Positions 41,310-49,804 are shown, counted from the first letter of the stretch. The stretch: 64,000 bases of DNA from Actinomadura pelletieri DSM 43383 (GCF_003634705.1 NZ_RBWU01000010.1:1-64000), one strand, 5' to 3'. Numbers and translations: made by a program. Notes: a model not told the origin generated them from the letters alone.

Positions 41310-42743
41310 GTGCCGCACCCCCTGGGCGACCGGCCCTCGAAGATCATCGCAGTGCATCTGAACTTCCCGTCCCGCGCCAAGGAGCGCGGACGGATTCCCG
41401 GTCACCCCTCCTACTTCCTCAAGCCGTCGTCCTCGCTCGCCGGGACCGGCGACCCCCTGACCCGCCCGGCCGGCTGTGAGCTGATGACCTTCGAGGGCGA
41501 GATCGCCCTGGTCATCGGGCGCCGCGCGCACCGGGTCTCCCCCGAGGAGGCATGGGAGCACGTCGGCTGGGTGACGGCCGCCAACGACGCGGGCGTCCAC
41601 GACATGAAGTGGGCCGACCGCGGCTCCAACCTGCGGTCCAAGGGTGCCGACGGGTACACCCCCGTCGGCCCGCGGCTGCTGGACGCCCGCGGGATCGACC
41701 CCCGCGGGCTGCGGATCCGCACCTGGGTGAACGGCGAGGTCGTCCAGGACGACACGAGCGACACCCTGCTGTTCCCCTTCGCGACGCTGGTCGCCGACCT
41801 GTCCCGGATGGTCACCCTCGAGGCCGGTGACGTCATCCTCACCGGGACCCCCGCCGGCGCGTCGGTGGCCCGTCCCGGCGACACCGTCGAGGTCGAGGTG
41901 ACCGCCGGATCGCAGACCACCGGAAGGCTGTCCAACACGATCGTGGAGGGCGGTCCGCTCGACGACTGGGGCGCGATGCCCCGTGTCGACGACGCGGCGC
42001 GCGCGGACGCCTGGGGCTCGCGACATGTGACGAAGCCCACTCTCGACGAGGCACTCGCGGCGGCGCTGCGCGGGCTGTCGACCGCCACGCTCAGCTCCCA
42101 GATGCGCAAGCGCGGCCTCCAGCACATGTCCATCGACGGCGTGCACCCGGCCGGGGGCGACGACGTGAAGATGGTCGGCACCGCGCACACGCTGCGCTAC
42201 CTGCCGCTCCGCGAGGACCTGTTCGAACGGTACGGCGGCGGCATGAACGCGCAGAAGCGCGCGATCGAGGAGCTGCGTCCCGGACAGGTGCTGGTGATGG
42301 ACGCCCGCCGCGACACCAGCGCCGGAACGCTCGGCGACATCCTCGCCCTGCGCGCCCAGAAACGCGGCGCCGCGGGCGTCGTCACCGACGGCGGGCTCCG
42401 CGACAGCGCCACCGTCGGCGGCATGGACCTGCCCGTCTTCCACGCGGGCGCCCACCCGGCCGTGCTCGGCCGCCGCCATGTGCCCTGGGACACCGGGCTG
42501 CCGATCGCCTGCGGCGGCGCCCTCGTCCAACCCGGAGACATCCTGGTCGGCGACGCCGACGGCGTCGTCGTCATTCCGCCCGACATCGCCGAGAGCCTGG
42601 TCGCCGACTCCGTCGAGCAGGAGACGCAGGAGCGATTCATCACCGAGCACGTCGCCGCCGGGGAGTCCGTCGACGGCCTGTACCCGCTCGGCCCCCGCTG
42701 GCGGGACGCCTACGAGACCTGGCGCCGCGAGAACCACCACTGA
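41310..42743 (+). CDS. Fusion of FAH-family isomerase/hydrolase and RraA-like aldolase domain
   Basis: The 477-residue two-domain enzyme starts at GTG 41310. Residues about 1-225 are fumarylacetoacetate-hydrolase-like: Phe-Glu-Gly-Glu-Ile-Ala-Leu-Val-Ile-Gly metal motif, Asn-Asp-Ala-Gly-Val-His-Asp, Thr-Gly-Thr-Pro-Ala-Gly. That matches HpaG-type isomerases/decarboxylases. Residues about 245-477 are RraA-like: Gly-Asp-Ile-Leu-Ala-Leu-Arg-Ala-Gln-Lys-Arg-Gly-Ala-Ala-Gly-Val-Val-Thr-Asp-Gly-Gly-Leu-Arg-Asp. That domain includes the pyruvate aldolases of protocatechuate and gallate pathways. One chain may thus isomerise/decarboxylate and cleave the ring-fission product. Confidence 0.88.
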   Translation: MPHPLGDRPSKIIAVHLNFPSRAKERGRIPGHPSYFLKPSSSLAGTGDPLTRPAGCELMTFEGEIALVIGRRAHRVSPEEAWEHVGWVTAANDAGVHDMKWADRGSNLRSKGADGYTPVGPRLLDARGIDPRGLRIRTWVNGEVVQDDTSDTLLFPFATLVADLSRMVTLEAGDVILTGTPAGASVARPGDTVEVEVTAGSQTTGRLSNTIVEGGPLDDWGAMPRVDDAARADAWGSRHVTKPTLDEALAAALRGLSTATLSSQMRKRGLQHMSIDGVHPAGGDDVKMVGTAHTLRYLPLREDLFERYGGGMNAQKRAIEELRPGQVLVMDARRDTSAGTLGDILALRAQKRGAAGVVTDGGLRDSATVGGMDLPVFHAGAHPAVLGRRHVPWDTGLPIACGGALVQPGDILVGDADGVVVIPPDIAESLVADSVEQETQERFITEHVAAGESVDGLYPLGPRWRDAYETWRRENHH

Positions 42744-42753
42744 GGAGCAGACG

Positions 42754-43674
42754 TTGAAGTTCCGTACCGACCCGGCCACGATCCGCGGATCCATCGCGCC
42801 CGTCGTCACGCCGTTCACCGCCGAGGGCGCCGTCGACCATGACGCGCTGCGCGGCCTGATCCGCTGGCAGCTGGAGTCCGGCTCGCACGGGATCTCGTTC
42901 GGCGGTTCCACCGGCGAGCCGAGCAGCCAGACCACCGCCGAGCGCATCGCCGCCATCCGGACCGCCGCGGACGAGGTCGCCGACCGCGTCCCGTTCCTGC
43001 CCGGCACCGGCTCCACGAAGCTGGACGAGACCCTGGAGATCACCGCGGCCGCCCGGGACGCCGGCGCCGACGCCGCCCTGGTCATCACCCCGTACTACGC
43101 GCGGCCCACCCAGGAAGCCCTCTACACCTGGTACGCGACCATCGCCCGCGAGTTCCCCGACCTTCCGCTCGTGATCTACAACGTGCCGTCCCGCACCTGC
43201 GTCGACATCGCGCCCGAGACGGTCCGGCGGCTGTTCACCGACTTCGACAACGTCGTCGGGATCAAGGAGACCACCAAGGACTTCGAGCACTTCTCCCGCG
43301 TCCTGCACGCCTGCGGCCCCGAGCTGCTCGTGTGGTCCGGGATCGAGCTGCTGTGCCTGCCCCTGCTCGCGCTCGGCGGCACCGGCTTCATCAGCGCCGT
43401 CGCCAACCTCGCTCCGAACGCCGTCGCCCGGATGTACGAGCTGTGGACGGCCGGCGACCACGACGCCGCCCGCGAGCTGCACTACCGCCTGCACCCCCTC
43501 GTCGACCTGCTGTTCGTCGAGACCAACCCGGCACCCGCCAAGTGGGTGCTGGAGCAGCAGGGCCGGATCCCGTCCGGGTACGTCCGGCCGCCGCTGACCA
43601 CGCCGACCGCCGAAGGCCAGAAGCGCATCCGCGCGCTGCTCGACCAGGGCGGCGACCTCACCGCGGGGATCTGA
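42754..43674 (+). CDS. DapA-family (dihydrodipicolinate synthase/aldolase) lyase
   Basis: The 306-residue class I aldolase-type barrel has Gly-Ser-Thr-Gly-Glu (51-55), catalytic Tyr142 in Ile-Tyr-Asn-Val-Pro-Ser-Arg-Thr and Schiff-base Lys171 in Val-Gly-Ile-Lys-Glu-Thr. I chose TTG 42754 because GAGGAG lies 6-11 nt upstream and homology begins there; longer frames lie inside the preceding gene. In the operon it would join or split pyruvate or a semialdehyde, possibly replacing HpaI or HpaH functions. A biosynthetic lysine role is unlikely here. Confidence 0.88.
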   Translation: MKFRTDPATIRGSIAPVVTPFTAEGAVDHDALRGLIRWQLESGSHGISFGGSTGEPSSQTTAERIAAIRTAADEVADRVPFLPGTGSTKLDETLEITAAARDAGADAALVITPYYARPTQEALYTWYATIAREFPDLPLVIYNVPSRTCVDIAPETVRRLFTDFDNVVGIKETTKDFEHFSRVLHACGPELLVWSGIELLCLPLLALGGTGFISAVANLAPNAVARMYELWTAGDHDAARELHYRLHPLVDLLFVETNPAPAKWVLEQQGRIPSGYVRPPLTTPTAEGQKRIRALLDQGGDLTAGI

Positions 43675-43722
43675 GCCCGATCCCGCCCAGCGCCGTCCCC
43701 CAACGAACCGGAAGAGATCACG

Positions 43723-45231
43723 ATGCCCCTCCCCTCCAGCCCCGCCCGCCCTGACGGTCTGCCGGAGCGCATCCGGCACTGGATCGGCGGCGAGTTCACC
43801 GACAGCGCCGACGGCTCCGTCTTCGACGTCGTCGACCCCGTCTCCAACACTCCCTACACCACCGCCGCCGCGGGCGGCCCCGCCGACATCGACCGCGCCG
43901 TGGCCGCGGCCCGCGCGGCGTTCCCCGCCTGGGCGGGCCTCGGCAACCGTGAGCGCGCCAACATCCTCAACCGCGTCGCCGACGCCGTCGAGGCCCGCGA
44001 GGACCGGCTCTCGGCGTTCGAGTCGTTCGACTCCGGGCTGCCGATCACCCAGGCGCGCGGTCAGGCCCGCCGCGCCGCCGAGAACTTCCGCTACTTCGCC
44101 GACGTGATCGTCGCGCTCGGCGAGGAGTCCTTCCGCGTCGGTGAGCAGCAGCTCAACTACGTGGTGCGGACGCCCGCCGGGGTCGCCGGGCTGATCACCC
44201 CGTGGAACACCCCGTTCATGCTGGAGAGCTGGAAGCTCGCCCCCGCGATCGCGTCCGGCTGCACGCTGGTGCTCAAGCCCGCCGAGTGGACGCCGCTGTC
44301 GGCCAACCTGTGGCCGGAGATCTTCGCCGAGGCCGGGGTGCCCGCCGGGGTCGTCAACATCGTGCACGGCATCGGCGAGGAGGCGGGCCAGGCCCTGGTC
44401 GACCACCCGGACGTCCCGCTGCTGTCGTTCACCGGCTCCACCGACACCGGACGCCACATCATGCGGTGCTCCGCCGAGGGTCTGAAGACGCTGTCGATGG
44501 AACTCGGCGGCAAGTCGCCCGTCGTGGTGTTCGCCGACGCCGACCTCGACGCGGCCCTCGACTCGGTCCTGTTCGGCGTGTTCTCGCTGAACGGCGAGCG
44601 CTGCACGGCCGGTTCCCGCGTCCTCGTGGAGCGGCCCGTCTACGAGGAGTTCACCCGGCGTCTCGCCGAACGCGCCGAGCGGGTCAAGGTCGGGCCGCCG
44701 TCCGACCCCGCCACCGAGGTCGGCGCGCTCGTGCACCCCGAGCACTACGCGCGCGTCCTGGAGTACGTGGAGATCGGACAGCGGGAGGCCAAGCTCGTCG
44801 CGGGCGGCGTCCGTCCCGCGCACCTGCCCGAGGGCAACTACCTGCAGCCGACCGTGTTCACCGACGTCTCCCGCGACGCCCGGATCTTCCAGGAGGAGAT
44901 CTTCGGCCCGGTGGTGGCGGTGTCGCCGTTCGACGACGAGGCCGAGGCGATCGAGCTGGCCAACGCCACCCGCTACGGCCTCGCCGGCTATGTGTGGACC
45001 AACGACCTGCGCCGCGGTCACCGGATCGCGCACGCCGTCGCCTCGGGTATGGTCTGGATCAACTCCCACAACGTCCGTGACCTGCGCACCCCCTTCGGTG
45101 GCATGAAGGACTCGGGCGTCGGCCGGGAGGGCGGTGCGCACAGCATCGACTTCTTCACCGAGTCCAAGATCGTTCACGTCATGCTCGGCGAGGTGCACAC
45201 GCCCCGCTTCGGCGCACAGGAGAAGGAATGA
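43723..45231 (+). CDS. hpaE: 5-carboxymethyl-2-hydroxymuconate-semialdehyde dehydrogenase
   Basis: The 502-residue NAD-dependent aldehyde dehydrogenase has Trp-Asn-Thr-Pro-Phe (Asn162), Glu260 in Met-Glu-Leu-Gly-Gly-Lys and nucleophile Cys294 in Asn-Gly-Glu-Arg-Cys-Thr-Ala-Gly. It resembles HpaE/HpcC enzymes, which oxidise the semialdehyde made by homoprotocatechuate 2,3-dioxygenase. The next gene, overlapping by 4 nt, encodes that dioxygenase, which supports the assignment. Confidence 0.88.
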   Translation: MPLPSSPARPDGLPERIRHWIGGEFTDSADGSVFDVVDPVSNTPYTTAAAGGPADIDRAVAAARAAFPAWAGLGNRERANILNRVADAVEAREDRLSAFESFDSGLPITQARGQARRAAENFRYFADVIVALGEESFRVGEQQLNYVVRTPAGVAGLITPWNTPFMLESWKLAPAIASGCTLVLKPAEWTPLSANLWPEIFAEAGVPAGVVNIVHGIGEEAGQALVDHPDVPLLSFTGSTDTGRHIMRCSAEGLKTLSMELGGKSPVVVFADADLDAALDSVLFGVFSLNGERCTAGSRVLVERPVYEEFTRRLAERAERVKVGPPSDPATEVGALVHPEHYARVLEYVEIGQREAKLVAGGVRPAHLPEGNYLQPTVFTDVSRDARIFQEEIFGPVVAVSPFDDEAEAIELANATRYGLAGYVWTNDLRRGHRIAHAVASGMVWINSHNVRDLRTPFGGMKDSGVGREGGAHSIDFFTESKIVHVMLGEVHTPRFGAQEKE

Positions 45232-46241
45232 GCACAGCCCCCGACGTCATCCGCTCCGCGTACGCGCAGCTGGTCGTCACGGACCTGGGCGCGGCCCGCT
45301 GGTTCTGGGTCGACATGCTCGGTCTGCACGTCCAGCACGAGACGCCGGACGCCCTGTACCTGCGCGGTACCGACGAACTGACCCATCATTCGCTGGTGCT
45401 ACGGACCGGGCCGATCGCCGCCCTGGACCATCTCGCCTACCGGGTCCGCACCCCCGAGGACGTCGACCACGCCGAACGGTTCTTCACCGAGCTCGGCCGT
45501 CCCGTCCGCCGCGTCCCCGCCGGGGAGGGCACCTACGGCGTGGGCGACGCCCTGCGCACCGTGGACCCGCTCGGCTTCACCGTGGAGTTCTTCCACGACA
45601 TCGCCCGCGGCGAGCGCCTCATCCAGCGCTACGACCTGCACCGCGGCGCCCAGATCGCGCGGCTCGACCACTTCAACGTCTGCACGCCCGACATCCCGGC
45701 GGCCTACGAGTACTACAAGTCGCTCGGGTTCGGCTGCTCGGAGACCATCGAGGGCGACGAGCACGAGCTGTACGCGGCGTGGATGTTCCGGAAGCAGACC
45801 GTCCACGACGTCGCCTTCACCGGCGGCGCCGGGCCGCGCCTGCACCACCTCGGGGTGGCGACGCACGAGTCCCACCAGGTGCTGCGGACCGCCGACATCT
45901 TCGGGTCGCTGGGCAAGGAGCACCACATCGAGCGCGGGCCCGGACGGCACGGCGTCTCCAACGCCTTCTACGTCTACCTCCGTGACCCGGACGGGCACCG
46001 TGTCGAGGTCTACACCTCCGACTACTACACCGGCGACCCCGACCACGAGACGTACCGGTGGAACGTCCATGACGACCGCCGCCGCGACTTCTGGGGCAAC
46101 GCGGTCATCGAGTCCTGGTACAAGGAGGCCAGCCCCGTCCTCGACCTCGACGGCCAGGTCCAGCCGATCTCCGAGGCGGAGCTGGACGAGTCGGCCGTCC
46201 AGGTCGGCGCGGACGGCCTGGGCATCGTCAAGCCGTCCTAG
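45228..46241 (+). CDS. hpaD: 3,4-dihydroxyphenylacetate (homoprotocatechuate) 2,3-dioxygenase
   Basis: The 337-residue extradiol (VOC-fold) dioxygenase opens the catechol ring of homoprotocatechuate next to the diol. Compared from memory with the Brevibacterium/Arthrobacter enzymes, all key residues fall at a constant offset of -7. The metal ligands are His148, His207 and Glu260; the second-sphere residues are Asn150, His193, Arg236 and Tyr250. The Gly-Pro-Gly-Arg-His-Gly-Val-Ser-Asn-Ala-Phe-Tyr and Asp-Tyr-Tyr-Thr-Gly-Asp-Pro-Asp segments are characteristic. It overlaps hpaE (ATGA) and ends the operon, 6 nt from the convergent polymerase gene. Confidence 0.93.
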   Translation: MSTAPDVIRSAYAQLVVTDLGAARWFWVDMLGLHVQHETPDALYLRGTDELTHHSLVLRTGPIAALDHLAYRVRTPEDVDHAERFFTELGRPVRRVPAGEGTYGVGDALRTVDPLGFTVEFFHDIARGERLIQRYDLHRGAQIARLDHFNVCTPDIPAAYEYYKSLGFGCSETIEGDEHELYAAWMFRKQTVHDVAFTGGAGPRLHHLGVATHESHQVLRTADIFGSLGKEHHIERGPGRHGVSNAFYVYLRDPDGHRVEVYTSDYYTGDPDHETYRWNVHDDRRRDFWGNAVIESWYKEASPVLDLDGQVQPISEAELDESAVQVGADGLGIVKPS

Positions 46242-46247
46242 CCCTTT

Positions 46248-47471
46248 CTAGCCGGGGCCGTCCTGCTCGTCGGGCAGGAGCGGCACCGACGGACCCTGGT
46301 CACGGCCGAGGAGCACGGCGCGGGTGATGGCGTTCGCACCGAACCGGTCGCGGACGCCGTCGACCGCGCCGTCCAGCTCCCGGGCCGCCGCCGACGTCCG
46401 GTCCAGCGGCAGCGCGAGCTGGACGGCCCGGTCGTCGCGGAGGTGGCCGAGCGAGACGCCGATCAGGGTCAGGCCCCGGCTCTCGACCAGCGGCGCGGCC
46501 GCCGCGAGCAGGCCCCGGGCGGCGTCGAGGATCACCGGGGTCTCCGCGGTCGCGTGCGGCAGGGTGTGCGAGCGGGTGGCGCGCGCGAAGTCGGCGAACC
46601 GCAGCCGGAGCGTGACCGTCCGGCACACCCGCCGCGCTCGGCGCAGCCGCCCGCCGAGCCGGTCGACGAGCCCGATCAGCAGGACGTCCAACTCCCCCGG
46701 CGTGCGCGGGCGGCGGCCGAGGGCCCGCTGCGCGCCCATCGACCGGCGCCGCGCCCCGCTCCGCACGGAACGCGGGTCACGGCCCGCCGCCAGGGCGCGC
46801 AGGTGACGGCCCGCACCGGGGCCGAGCATTGACACCAGCGCCGCCTCCGGCATGTCGGCCACGTCCCCGACGGTCGTGACACCGAAGCGGGCGAGCTTGT
46901 CCGCGGTGACCCGCCCGACCCCCCACAGCCGCCGCACCGGCAGCGGGCGCAGGAACTCCCGTTCCCCGTCCGGCGGCACCACCAGAAGACCGTCGGGCTT
47001 GGCCACCGCGCTCGCCACCTTCGCGAGGAACTTGGTGCGCGCCACCCCGACCGTGATCGGCAGCCCGACCTCCTCGGCGATCTCCCGGCGCAGCCGCACG
47101 GCGACGTCCACGGCGGGACGGCCGAGACCGTCCACGTCCAGGAACGCCTCGTCGATCGACAGGCCCTCCACCAGCGGCGTCGTGGCACGGAACACCGCGA
47201 ACACCGCCCGGCTCGCCTCGGCGTAGGCGCTCATGCGCGGCGGGACGACGACCGCGCCGGGGCACAGCCGCCGCGCCTGCCCGCCGCTCATCGCGGTGCG
47301 CACGCCGTGGGCCTTGGCCTCGTAGCTCGCCGCCAGCACCACCCCGCCACCGACGATCACCGGTCGCCCCCGCAGCCCGGGATCGTCGCGCTGCTCGACC
47401 GACGCGTAGAAGGAGTCCAGGTCGGCGTGCAGGATCGTGGCCCGACCCGACCTGAAACCCGACACGAACAT
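46248..47471 (-). CDS. dinB: DNA polymerase IV (Y-family, DinB-type)
   Basis: A translesion polymerase of about 407 residues. The catalytic site is shown by Leu-His-Ala-Asp-Leu-Asp-Ser-Phe-Tyr-Ala-Ser-Val-Glu near the start and Ser-Ile-Asp-Glu-Ala-Phe-Leu-Asp in the palm. A helix-hairpin-helix (Trp-Gly-Val-Gly-Arg-Val-Thr-Ala-Asp-Lys-Leu) and a little-finger domain follow. I set the start at ATG 47471; GTG 47465 is also possible. An in-frame extension further upstream is not conserved. A LexA box covers the start codon, so expression should follow DNA damage. Confidence 0.9.
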   Translation of the reverse strand: MFVSGFRSGRATILHADLDSFYASVEQRDDPGLRGRPVIVGGGVVLAASYEAKAHGVRTAMSGGQARRLCPGAVVVPPRMSAYAEASRAVFAVFRATTPLVEGLSIDEAFLDVDGLGRPAVDVAVRLRREIAEEVGLPITVGVARTKFLAKVASAVAKPDGLLVVPPDGEREFLRPLPVRRLWGVGRVTADKLARFGVTTVGDVADMPEAALVSMLGPGAGRHLRALAAGRDPRSVRSGARRRSMGAQRALGRRPRTPGELDVLLIGLVDRLGGRLRRARRVCRTVTLRLRFADFARATRSHTLPHATAETPVILDAARGLLAAAAPLVESRGLTLIGVSLGHLRDDRAVQLALPLDRTSAAARELDGAVDGVRDRFGANAITRAVLLGRDQGPSVPLLPDEQDGPG

Positions 47472-47478
47472 ATGTTCG
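47465..47478. promoter_or_regulatory. LexA (SOS) box overlapping the polymerase start codon
   Basis: CGAACATATGTTCG, a perfect palindrome matching the actinobacterial LexA consensus CGAAC-N4-GTTCG. The polymerase ATG lies within it. Confidence 0.88.
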
Positions 47479-47491
47479 CATACGCCGGTTC

Positions 47492-47560
47492 TCAGGGAGC
47501 GGCGAGGGCCTCGGTCGGGGCCAGGCGGCTCGCGCGGACGGCGGGACACAGTCCGTCCCC
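47492..47560 (-). pseudogene. C-terminal scrap of an FtsX-like ABC permease
   Basis: About 22 codons read Gly-Leu-Cys-Pro-Ala-Val-Arg-Ala-Ser-Arg-Leu-Ala-Pro-Thr-Glu-Ala-Leu, then a stop. This is the typical end of FtsX/MacB-type permeases (Pro-Ala-x-Arg-Ala-x-Arg-x-x-Pro-x-Glu-Ala-Leu). Nothing upstream continues the protein. Confidence 0.5.
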
Positions 47561-47569
47561 ACCGTCCGG

Positions 47570-47815
47570 TGATCCGGCCCTCGCTCGTCGTGCCCAACAC
47601 CGGGCCGGTCGTTCCCGCCTACGACGTTGACACGGCCTTCGAGCCGTTCCGCGGGCTCGGCACCGATCGGGTGCGGTCGGACCGCGGCTGCGGGCTCGGC
47701 CTGTCGATCGTCCGGGCCACGGCGACCGCGCACGGGCGGGGCGGTCACCGCGCGGCCGCGTCCCATCGGCGGGCTCGACGTCACCGTCCGGCTTCCGGGT
47801 CGCGCGTCGGGCTAG
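47570..47815 (+). pseudogene. C-terminal remnant of a sensor histidine kinase, frameshifted
   Basis: In one frame the DNA reads Pro-Asn-Thr-Gly-Pro-Val-Val-Pro...Phe-Glu-Pro-Phe-Arg-Gly-Leu-Gly-Thr-Asp-Arg, then Gly-Leu-Gly-Leu-Ser-Ile-Val-Arg-Ala-Thr-Ala-Thr-Ala-His-Gly. These are the F and G2 boxes of a HATPase_c domain. Near 47740 the match jumps to another frame (Val-Thr-Ala-Arg-Pro-Arg-Pro-x-Gly-Gly-Leu-Asp-Val-Thr-Val-Arg-Leu-Pro), which is the normal end of such kinases. The kinase core, sensor and partner regulator are missing, so it is a decayed fragment. Confidence 0.7.
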
Positions 47816-48759
47816 CCGCCGTGGCCCGCCTCGGCGACGCGGACGTTCGGGGTGTGCAGCCGGATCGTCGTGCCGTCCCGTCCGGGCCGCACGTCCAGGT
47901 GGTCGCAGATCTGCCGGGCGAGCCAGAGCCCGTCGCCCGGCCGCGGGTCGAGCGTCGGCGGGTGCAGGCCGATGAACGGGTCGAGGGACGTGGTCGCGGG
48001 CAGATGGATGTCGCAGACCACCTCCCCGGGCCGCGCCCACAGCGCGACGCTGGGCAGCGCCTCGCCGTCCGCCCCGGTGAGCAGCTCACTGACCGCCGCC
48101 GCGAAGATCATGAGCTGTTCGCCGGCGAGGCCGAGCATCGCGGACTCCATGACGATGGCGTGCCGCATGCGGCTGAGGTCACCGGTGAAGGTGAGGGTGA
48201 CGGCGTCGCCGGGACGGTCCCGCAGCGGCGTCTCCCGGCCGCGGACGAACGAGACGGGCTCCACGTAGCCGGAACTCGCGGACACCTCGGTCCCGTCGAC
48301 CATGTGCGGATGTGTGCGGTGCGCGTTGCGGACGATCTCCGGCTCGACGGTACGGGCGTCGTAGGGGCAGATCATGTGGATGCCGGTGTCGGCGAGCACG
48401 GCGTTGAGGGCGGACTCCATGCACTCCCACGCCTCGATCTGCCGCGCGGACCGTCCGGCCCACACGGGTTCGGCGAGGATCCGGACCCGGGCGGCGCGGG
48501 GATGCCGGTGCCGCCAGCCGAGGAACCCGGCGACCCGCTGCGGTGGGCGGCGGCCGAAGAACGCGGTCTCGGCGTAGTCGACGTGCCGGGCGTGCCGTCC
48601 GAGGGCCGCCCGCACCAGGTCGAGGTTGGCGGGTGTGGTGGTGACCAGCACCGGCTCGTCACGGCGCAGCCCCTCGTCGACGAACGGCACGACCATCCGC
48701 AGGAACTCCTCGTCGCCCGCGTACACGCAGCCATGGTGGACGAACGCCGAACGCTTCAC
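47812..48759 (-). CDS. MEDS-domain sensor / anti-sigma-factor-type ATPase
   Basis: A 315-residue protein. The N-terminal MEDS domain (about 1-165; Phe-Val-His-His-Gly-Cys-Val-Tyr-Ala-Gly-Asp-Glu-Glu-Phe, later Met-Ile-Cys-Pro-Tyr-Asp) is followed by an RsbW-like ATPase domain. The ATPase part shows Glu-Leu-Leu-Thr-Gly-Ala and Gly-Asp-Gly-Leu-Trp-Leu-Ala-Arg-Gln-Ile-Cys-Asp. These proteins sense small ligands (MEthanogen/methylotroph, DcmR Sensory) and feed partner-switching cascades. GTG 48759 overlaps the preceding stop (GTGA). Confidence 0.85.
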   Translation of the reverse strand: MKRSAFVHHGCVYAGDEEFLRMVVPFVDEGLRRDEPVLVTTTPANLDLVRAALGRHARHVDYAETAFFGRRPPQRVAGFLGWRHRHPRAARVRILAEPVWAGRSARQIEAWECMESALNAVLADTGIHMICPYDARTVEPEIVRNAHRTHPHMVDGTEVSASSGYVEPVSFVRGRETPLRDRPGDAVTLTFTGDLSRMRHAIVMESAMLGLAGEQLMIFAAAVSELLTGADGEALPSVALWARPGEVVCDIHLPATTSLDPFIGLHPPTLDPRPGDGLWLARQICDHLDVRPGRDGTTIRLHTPNVRVAEAGHGG

Positions 48760-49628
48760 CCCCGGCCCCCCTCTTCCAGCACGAGCCGCCCGGCCCACCC
48801 GAAGTGCCGCACCACGGCCCTGACCACCGGGCCGGGCGCGTGCAGGACGAGCCGGTGACCGTCCGGCATCGCCGCCGCGACCCGCACCAGCAGCCGGACG
48901 GCCGCCACATCGGCGTGCCGCAGTTCCCGCAGGTCCAGGTGCAGGTCGTGGCCGTCCAGCGGCGCCGTCTCCAGCGCCCGTGCCAGCACCCCGAGGTTCG
49001 AGTCGTCGAGTTCGCCGACCAGGCGCAGCCCGGCCGGGCCGTGGACGGGCAGCACGCACAGCCGCGGACCGCGCGTCAGCACCGGTCCGGCCTCCAGCAC
49101 CAGCGCGTGCCGGCGTTCCAGGGCCCGCAGGCGCGGGCCGGGAAGGCGGGCACGGTCGCCATGGCAGATGATCGCCGGAGGGCGGGGCAGCGCGGGCAGC
49201 GCGGCGAGCGGGCAGCCGCCGGCCGGCCCGTTCCCCTCCCCCGGCGCCCGTCCGCGCGCCGGGACGTCGGGAGGCTCTTGGAGGACGTCGGCCAGTTCCA
49301 CGCACAGGCGCAGGCCCCGCAGCCCCAGCCGGGCGGCGTGGACGATCTCCTGCTCCAGGACCTCGGTGAGGCGGCGTACGTCCAGCCGTCCAGCGGCGAA
49401 CCCCGCGTCGCGCGGGGCGATGACCGTCGCCTGTCCGCCCTCGGCGGGGGCGTCGCCGGGGCGGCCGCGCCGGGCACCGGCATGGACGAACACCACGCGC
49501 TCGCCGCGTTCCGCGGCGGCGAGCACCTGCGCCGCACGCAGTTCGCGCCGCTCGTCCTCCCCCGCGTAGCGGATCCAGGCGTGGTCGCCCCGCGCGACCC
49601 CGAGGACGGTGGTCAGGGGCTCTGACAT
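48756..49628 (-). CDS. MEDS domain plus STAS domain protein
   Basis: A 290-residue protein starting at ATG 49628. The N-terminal MEDS-like half (about 5-175; Asp-His-Ala-Trp-Ile-Arg-Tyr-Ala-Gly-Glu-Asp-Glu-Arg) is followed by a STAS-like half (about 195-285; Leu-Val-Gly-Glu-Leu-Asp...Leu-Asp-Leu-Arg-Glu-Leu-Arg-His-Ala-Asp-Val). STAS domains are the anti-anti-sigma partners of RsbW-like kinases; the next, overlapping gene encodes such a kinase-like protein. The phospho-acceptor Ser/Thr usual after Asp-Leu-x-x-Leu-x-x-(Ile/Met) seems to be Asp here. Confidence 0.82.
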   Translation of the reverse strand: MSEPLTTVLGVARGDHAWIRYAGEDERRELRAAQVLAAAERGERVVFVHAGARRGRPGDAPAEGGQATVIAPRDAGFAAGRLDVRRLTEVLEQEIVHAARLGLRGLRLCVELADVLQEPPDVPARGRAPGEGNGPAGGCPLAALPALPRPPAIICHGDRARLPGPRLRALERRHALVLEAGPVLTRGPRLCVLPVHGPAGLRLVGELDDSNLGVLARALETAPLDGHDLHLDLRELRHADVAAVRLLVRVAAAMPDGHRLVLHAPGPVVRAVVRHFGWAGRLVLEEGGRG

Positions 49629-49804
49629 GGCCCACCCGGCGTCGGCGAGGAGAGGCGCGTCACGGCATCCGCCCCTTCCCCCGCGCACGGAACCCTTCCG
49701 GTTACCCCAAGGATTCTATTGAACACGTTGAGTATCAAGCGGAACAGCGGAACTCGCCGCGCCGGCACTGAAATCGGGCTCGGTCTGCGGGTAGCGTCTC
49801 GTCA

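Noticed and set aside
42640..45198. 852-codon minus-strand open frame opposite the hpa operon
   Set aside because: It is a GC-skew artefact covering three certain plus-strand genes; its composition is Gly/Val/Arg/Asp-rich without domains.
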